Assembly (NCBI GenBank): GCA_038501785.1
Contig: JBAMJR010000025.1
Coordinates: 3,713,001 to 3,777,000 of the forward strand
Direction: 5' to 3'
DNA from: Myoxocephalus aenaeus
Taxonomy: Eukaryota > Chordata > Actinopteri > Perciformes > Cottidae
DNA length: 64,000 nt
Part shown: piece by piece, positions 58,515 through 64,000 of the stretch
Numbering within the stretch: position 1 is the first letter of the stretch
Layout of the letters: each line of letters begins with the position of its first letter
Notes under the pieces: generated by a model
Seen by the model: the letters and a program-made list of their open reading frames with translations, nothing else
Database searches by the model: none
What the model was told of the DNA's origin: nothing
Position numbers and translations under genes: made by a program

Positions 58515-58790
58515 GACTGTGGCTCAGTCGTGTAAAGCAGGGTTGTCCTTCAACCAGAATATTGGCGATTTGATCCCTGGCTCCACTAGTCCATGTCGAT
58601 GTGTCCTTGGAAAAGACATTTAACCCCGAAATGTTCCCACAGGCTGCATTTCAGTATGAATGTTTAGATAAAGTCCAAGGTGGCACCTTGCATGGTAGCC
58701 CCTGTCATCAGGGTATGAAAGGATGTGAATGATGTCATGTAGTGTTAAAGAGCGTAATTTAAGTGTCCGAGGAGGGAAAGCAGTTCCTGT
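58515..58790 (+). mobile_element. tRNA-derived SINE, near full-length
   Basis: TGTGGCTCAGTCGTGTAAAG (A box) and GGCGATTTGATCCCTGG (B box) form the polymerase III promoter. The body includes CGATGTGTCCTTGGAAAAGA, and the tail carries GGTGGCACCTTGCATGGTAG and AAAGAGCGTAATTTAAGTGT. It is the most complete copy of the family also at 31005 and 55313. Confidence 0.8.
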
Positions 58791-58840
58791 TTTGTTACTA
58801 CTTTTGATTTTGTATAGGACTGAGAAATGTTGCCGATGCG

Positions 58841-59297
58841 CTAGAGTTTCTCTGCTGGAAGAGAAGCTTTCATCTCTACGGTGTCCAGCGTAATGCCCAG
58901 GAACTCGAGGCGAGTTGACCGACCGGATGTTTTTTCGTCGGAGAGTGGGACGCCGCGGAGTTTAAACAGGAGCTTGAGTTTCCCCAGTGACGCTCCTGAG
59001 TTATCGTGCGGCGGGTCGATCAGGAAAGTCATCGAGCAGGTGGAGGAGAGAGGGGACACAAACTCTGTTTAGGAGGATCCAGCAGAGAGCTTAAGATACT
59101 TGGTTAAAGATGACTGGGCTGCTTTTACACCCGAACGTGAGGCGCACTGCAAAATACAGTTTGGATTCCCACTTGACCCCGAAGAGATGCCACTGAGAGG
59201 GATGAATTGGGATTATTTTAAACGTGTCTACGATGTCCGTTTTGGAGAGCCATGCGCCCTGCCCGGCTAGCTTGATGAGCTTGATGGCGTTATCCAC
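58841..59297 (-). pseudogene. Reverse transcriptase fragment of the DIRS/Ngaro-like element
   Basis: The 59297-59091 frame gives DNAIKLIKLAGQGAWLSKTD, in which the motif A aspartate sits in SKTDIVDTFKIIPIHP, then WESKLYFAVRLTFGCKSSP (motif B area). After a stop, the catalytic LLDDF can be read in a second frame at about 59020. A one-base deletion there shifts the sequence to the frame that continues with FLIDPPHDNSG. The C-terminal GVPLSDEKTSGRSTRLEFLG ends at 58841. Confidence 0.65.
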
Positions 59298-59498
59298 GGT
59301 GCAATAGTGGAGGGAGAAGGGCTCGGGAGGAATGAGACTGTTTATGCTTGGTGTGGGCCCCGTGTGAGGAGCGGACAGGTCGAATATTAGCCTTTTTCCT
59401 GGTTGCTACCCCTATGGGACTGGATCGGAATACCGAGAAGGGCGAAGCCTTGAAGGGGCCTATTACGTAACCCTTGTCGTCCTCTTTTTTTAAGAAGC

Positions 59499-60950
59499 TT
59501 AGCCACTACCGCTGGTTCTTTGATCGCGGACTGAAGATTTTTGGACACGCGAGAGGACGCTAGCGGTGAGGTGAGCCCTACCCGGAACCCTTGTGAGAAG
59601 CCAGAGAGCAGATAATCGACAAACGTGGAATCTGGATGAGAACACAGTTCTGATGCAAGTGCAGAAACATTTATTGGTGTGGAGGGGTGGACTGTCAATA
59701 GTTCCTGGATCCGCGATGCCTCTGCTGGGGCCGGACCCTGCGTGGGCACACGGATTTGGTGTGTGCATCCTGGCAGTGGCTGCAGACATGGAGAAAAGCG
59801 CAGTTGGGGTAAGTGCACACGCTTTCGTTAAAGTTATTGCAGACCGGCTGATTATTGAAGGTGTGCACCTTGCGGCCGCGGCTATCGGTTTTCCCTGATA
59901 AAAAAAAGCTTTAAAAGCGCTGTGCTCGGTGGGGAGAAATGGGACAGTAGGGCAGAGGGGAGCTGAGTGGCCCGGGATACCGCAGGTTAGGCAGGACAAT
60001 GGCTGCGAGCTGCCCACGATCATTACGAGCAGTTCTGTGTCCAGGACTGACCAGTCCAGTCGGACATTAGATTGGGCTATGTACATGGCTGCTTTGCTGG
60101 AGAAACCCTTGTGGTATTTGTTGAAAGTGTTTCTCCTGTACCTGAGCTGGAGGTCGCCGATCAGTGCTAAATACCCATCTAATTCTTGACGTTGTTCCAG
60201 GTATGCAGAGCATGTAACCTCGCGAAAGATACCAAAAGTGACTTGGAATTCGGCGATGGACAATTCTCTTGACAGTCTTGGGTCGGCGGTTTTTAATGAG
60301 TGCGGGGAAGTGCTCCCCGGTGGTGATTTTTCCTTCGCACTCAGGGGAAGGTAATATGAGGGTGATCAGGTTAATGTCTTTCCCCTGCAGGATTTTAGCT
60401 CTCAAGCGTGGTGAAATGTTTGCACCTGGTATGTACGGCTTACCTGGGAAGGGAGTGGGCATGGCAGAGGCCAGGGAGTGTTGGGGTAGGATAAGATTGT
60501 GTACTTGCTGGGGTGCCATGCGCCGGGCTGCGGGTTTTGTGCCCTGTCCCTTGATGACTCTTGGTTCCCCTCTATGGACTGGAGGCGTGCGTCTATGGCC
60601 TGGATGGAATTGGCCAGCAGCTGGAGAGTTGTTGCGAGGGCCTGGCGGTTGGTTGGGTTGTGATGGGCTGGGGATGACGGTCTTGCATTTGGCTGGAGGC
60701 GCGGGATGGCGGGTTTTCTTGGTGCGTTTGCGTCCGGGAGCTACGGTGGTGGGCTCGCCCTGAGCTGGTAATCTTCATAAACCAGGCGTTGGAGCTGTGA
60801 AGTTTCTTGGCCCGGAGCCGGGTTGACGCATTGGGAGATTAATGCCTCCTCCTGGTGGGTGGTGCTCCGGGTGCTGCGCCGATTTGAGGATGCGATGGAA
60901 GCTGTGTCGTTCAGGTCGGCATCGGAGATTTCTGAGTCTGGGTCTGCCAT
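59499..60950 (-). pseudogene. gag-like gene of the DIRS/Ngaro-like element
   Basis: It starts at the ATG at 60950 with MADPDSEISDADLNDTASIA, followed by RRSTRSTTHQEEALISQCVN. Further frames (60519-60067 and 60263-59499) carry KAKILQGKDINLITL-like and RQELDGYLALIGDLQLRYRR segments, the latter in the capsid-like domain. A zinc knuckle reads CLTCGIPGHSAPLC (C-X2-C-X4-H-X4-C, at about 59965-59920). At least three frame changes separate the pieces. The 164-residue plus-strand frame over the same region is antisense. Confidence 0.6.
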
Positions 60951-61580
60951 GGTTAGGGAGAATAGATGATTAGAAGTTTAGCGAGGTGAGATTTTTCCAT
61001 TTAGCGTGTGTCAATTCGGAGTCGCTCGCATGTGACAGCAGCAGGACGCTAGAGGCGGAGATAGAGAACATTTAAAGGAGATGGCAGCAAGCTGATAGGA
61101 TAGCGAGGAGGGCGTGACTCTGCGCTATTGGCTGGGCGTGCCCAACTGCTGAACAGCTGGTAGAGTCTAACGCTTCTGACTCTGACAGGGACGTCCGATA
61201 TGACGTGCGTGCTGCTGGTGAGGGACATTGAGGCCACGCCTGGTGTGAGGGGATTGACTCCCTGTCTGAACTTACGCTAGAGCTTCATATTATGACTTGT
61301 TCTTTTCATTCCGTTTCCAGTGGGATTTTGGAGAAGCATGCTGAGAAGTCTCTTTATTCAACACAAGTAACTCTGCAGAGAAGACGAGTGTATGTGTGTG
61401 AATCATTCTTAAGTTTTCTTTCTTGTTAGAGCTCATTTGTGAATTATTAGCTGCGTGCACAAGCTAGCTTAGAAGCTAACGCAAAGTGACTGCTACTCCG
61501 AATGTTAAAGGCGGTGGTGTTTTTGACCGTGTACTGTATGTTACAACTGGTGAACCACAGGGAAGCCTAAATATACTTAA

Positions 61581-62665
61581 ACTCTTCCGGGTCCGCCCCC
61601 GCTTTGATGCGGTCCATGATGTTTACATTTTGATTTAAATTCACATCTTCGCGATGATACGACACAGAGATATGGTTTGTATTCTACCGGAATCAGTAGA
61701 CGTTCCACTTCCGCTGCCTTTTCTCGCAACATCGTACGGGATTCACACAGCGAGATCTGAGCATCTAAACATGGACGTGTCGTATGCGTGTCGACGCGTG
61801 TAAAAGCTTTACTGTGAGTCAGAAGATGCCAAGCAAAGAGTTTACCCTGAGCGAAGCAATTTTGGAGAGGACGAGGGCGGAGCTTCAGAGCCTGAAGGTT
61901 TCGATTCCTGCGATGAAAAGGATTATGCCAAAAAAAGGGATCAATTTAAAGATGGTTAAGTGTATTTACTTTGTTTTGCAATAGCATATTTTCGTTAGCA
62001 CATTTAACTCATGCCGAGAGCATAGTCCGTGCTGGATGTCGTCTTACGTGTCCGTAAGACTGAACGGTGCGTAATCAACTATCACCATTAACTTTCTTTC
62101 AGTGAACTTAGTAGTAACTAGTAGTGCTGGATTGCCGTTAGGTGTTTGTAAGATGTAACTATCGTTAGTTTGTTTACGTTAGCACATTTGGCTCATGCCA
62201 TGAGCAAGGATTGGATCTCCGTTACGTGTTTGTAAGATGGCGCGGTGCGTAAGCGTAACTTTCAGTGAACTTAGTACTGACTAGTAGTAATTTATTTTTA
62301 GAGAGGATTCACAGCTGCCAGGGTCCAGTGGACAACATGCATCATCTCTGCCTGCCACCAGATCACCACCGCCGGCCACAACGCCAGCCACTCCAGCACA
62401 TCCATCCCCACCATATAATAAAAAAATTGGTTTTAGACATTTATTTACATGTATCTACCATTTGATTCATATAATCCACTGCTTTTGTGAACCTAAGACC
62501 TTTGGTAAAACAGTTTCTAGCACCAAAACAGTTCGTCCACATGAGTAAAGTTATGTTTTCACAAGAGATATAAAGAATTTCAAAAATCGAGCTTCAATTT
62601 TTCAGCTTTAGGGCCATATTATCTCTTTACACTTGTGCCTTAGGACAATGGTGCCTCATTATATA
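61581..62665. mobile_element. piggyBac-family relative, left part
   Basis: A TTAA at 61577-61580 precedes ACTCTTCCGGGTCCG, similar to the ends of the element at 48034. Shared words include GAGCATCTAAACATGGACGT, GTCAGAAGATGCCAAGCAAA and the tandem unit core. It differs by a slightly longer open stretch after 61827 (MPSKEFTLSEAILERTRAEL). The right end is not seen because a Tc1 element enters at 62666. Confidence 0.7.
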
Positions 62666-63495
62666 CAGTGGGTACGGAAAGTATTCAGACCCCTTTAAAT
62701 GTTTCACTCTTTGTTTCATTGCAGCCATTTGCTAAAATCAAAAAAGTTCATTTTATTTCTCATTAATGTACACTCAGCACCCCATCTTGACAGAAACAAC
62801 TGAAATGTAGAAATATTTGCAAATTTATTAAAAAAGAAAAACTGAAATATCACATGGTCATAAGTATTCAGACCCTTTGCTGTGACGCTCATATTTAACT
62901 CACATGCTGTCCATTTCTTTTGATCCTCCTTGAGATGGTTCTACTCCTTCATTGGAGTCCAGCTTTGTTTAATTAAACTGATTGGACTTGATTAGGAAAG
63001 GCACACACCTGTCTATATAAGACCTTACAGCTCACAGTGCATGTCAGAGCAAATGAGAATGCCCAAGGAGCTCAGAGACAGAATTATGGCAAGGCACAGA
63101 TCTGGCCAAGGTTACAAAATAATGTCTGCAGCACTCAAGGTTCCTAAGAGCACAGTGGCCTCCTTAATCCTTAAATGGAAGAAGTTTGGGACGACCAGAA
63201 CTCTTCCTAGACCTGGCCGTCCAGCCAAACTGAGCAATCGTGGGAGAAGAGCCTTGGTGAGAGAGGTAAAGTAGAACCCAAATATCACTGTGGCTGAGCT
63301 CCAGAGATGCAGTAGGGAGATGGGAGAAAGTTCCACAAAGTCAACTATCACTGCAGCCCTCCACCAGTCGGGGCTTTATGGCAGAGTGGCCCGACGGAAG
63401 CCTCTCCTCAGTGCAAGACATATGAAAGCCTGCATAGAGTTTGCCAAAAAACACATGAAGGACTCCCAGACTATGAGAAATAAGATTCTCTGGTC
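62666..63495 (+). mobile_element. Tc1-type element, left part
   Basis: It begins CAGTGGGTACGGAAAGTATT after TA at 62664-62665. The left terminal region contains AAGTATTCAGACCC twice (about 62678 and 62862), the usual double-binding-site layout. A TATA box lies at about 63013 and a transposase start follows. The right end is beyond a hAT insertion at 63496. Confidence 0.85.
63041..63480 (+). pseudogene. Tc1 transposase N-terminal part
   Basis: The frame from 63041 reads MPKELRDRIMARHRSGQGYK, the paired-type helix-turn-helix KIMSAALKVPKSTVASLILK, a GRPR-like hook LPRPGRPAKLS and then a stop at 63272 (TAG after VREVK). It continues in a second frame from 63290 with NPNITVAELQ to FAKKHMKDSQTMRNKILWS. 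It is cut at 63495 by the hAT, before the catalytic domain. Unlike the 6-kb copy, its DNA-binding part is well preserved. Confidence 0.85.
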
Positions 63496-64000
63496 CAGTG
63501 GTTCTCAACTGGTCTGGCTCCGGGACCCACTATCATCCCTGAATGACAAGCCGCGACCCAAATCGAGGAACATTCTCAACTTCTCCAATGTATTTAATGA
63601 AAAGATCGTGCAGTTTGAACCTGAGATAGTACAGAATATGTATGCTAACACAAAAACAAGTTTAATAACCAAAACGAGCAGCTGGTGGCGATGATAGAGA
63701 GGGAACTATTCCCTTTTACACTCAATTAGCTGCATTTTAATTAAAAAACTAAAACTGCATCTTCAGGACACGAGGTATTACAACATATATAACAATTCAG
63801 AATCTTCAGCTATTTTTAAACAGACTCAACAGCTTTCATGCACAAACAAAAAAGTCCAACGACTACGAAGTAGTTTCAAAAAGACTGAAATGACCTAACT
63901 TTAACTGAGAACACACACTCACCAAATCTATGACAAACACTTTACTGTGGAACACGTCACTGTGTTGAGGAGCAGCTTTTCCACTAACTCAAAATAAATT
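63496..64000. mobile_element. hAT-type element, left part, runs off the window
   Basis: It starts CAGTGGTTCTCAACTGGTCT and continues with CTCCGGGACCCACTATC, a typical hAT opening. The presumed target octamer CTCTGGTC precedes it (63488-63495). The other end lies outside the window, so this cannot be confirmed. Confidence 0.7.

Larger units (their letters stand above)
58800..61300 (-). mobile_element. DIRS/Ngaro-like retroelement, 3'-truncated
   Basis: Minus-strand order: a terminal region (about 61290-60951), gag-like frames, then reverse transcriptase pieces to about 58841, where the element stops. The ribonuclease H and the recombinase expected next are absent. A reverse transcriptase with an LLDDF core and a CCHC-bearing gag fit this class. 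No split direct repeats could be verified. Confidence 0.55.

Noticed and set aside
60269..60763. 164-residue plus-strand frame
   Set aside because: It is antisense to the gag-like gene of the DIRS/Ngaro-like element and has no independent motif.

Overview
The window reads as a stretch of teleost fish nuclear genome, and almost everything recognisable in it is mobile DNA. The organism call rests on repeat content: Rex3/RTE-like and L2-like LINEs, several Tc1-type elements, many small hAT and PIF/Harbinger derivatives, piggyBac elements bounded by TTAA, a DIRS/Ngaro-like retroelement, tRNA-derived SINEs and long (CA)n tracts. This combination is characteristic of ray-finned fish. No bacterial, plasmid or phage feature is visible. 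No host gene can be named; one 195-base open stretch near 56.4 kb looks like a possible terminal coding exon.

Layout. 1-8 kb: a Harbinger-like MITE split by a hAT insertion that contains a long hairpin, a decayed Harbinger with a HARBI1-like fragment, two more related MITEs, and a Tc1 element interrupted by a 331-base hAT. 8-11 kb: no gene seen. 11-15.3 kb: an L2-like LINE 3' part on the minus strand, then a Ty3/gypsy RNase H remnant split by a hAT copy that is itself split by a second copy of the same hAT family. 18-20 kb: a short hAT beside a 5'-truncated RTE LINE with a 12-base target duplication. 20-25.3 kb: an RTE LINE on the minus strand split by a 2.4-kb hAT that still shows transposase remains, and by a SINE. 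27.6-30.4 kb: a long L2-like LINE whose reverse transcriptase reads open until a 25-base G run. 31-36 kb: a SINE, a deletion derivative of the 22-kb hAT, and a long inverted repeat built on AAATA-like units. 36-39 kb: a Harbinger fragment, a LINE fragment, and a Tc1/IS630-type element with its 5' exons missing. 39-47 kb: sparse, with an LTR-like stretch, teleost dispersed repeats and a decayed LINE. 47.8-49.8 kb: a hAT carrying a piggyBac element and a palindrome at its left junction. 50.4-52.6 kb: two fused hAT copies with a MITE inside the second. 55-56.7 kb: a minisatellite and the possible host exon. 58.5-61.3 kb: a SINE and a broken DIRS/Ngaro-like element. 61.6-64 kb: a piggyBac relative interrupted by a Tc1 that is interrupted by a hAT running off the window.

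How it works together: there is no pathway here. The organisation is a layered insertion record. Eight-base (hAT), three-base (Harbinger), TA (Tc1), TTAA (piggyBac) and longer LINE target duplications can be read directly, so the relative order of many insertions can be deduced. Every transposase or reverse transcriptase is broken by stops, frameshifts, homopolymer runs, deletions or later insertions. I see no convincing new biological system. The oddest structures are the self-nested hAT minigene, the palindromised hAT junction at 47.8 kb, the roughly 140-base-arm hairpin inside the 1.7-kb hAT, and the piggyBac-family internal tandem units.
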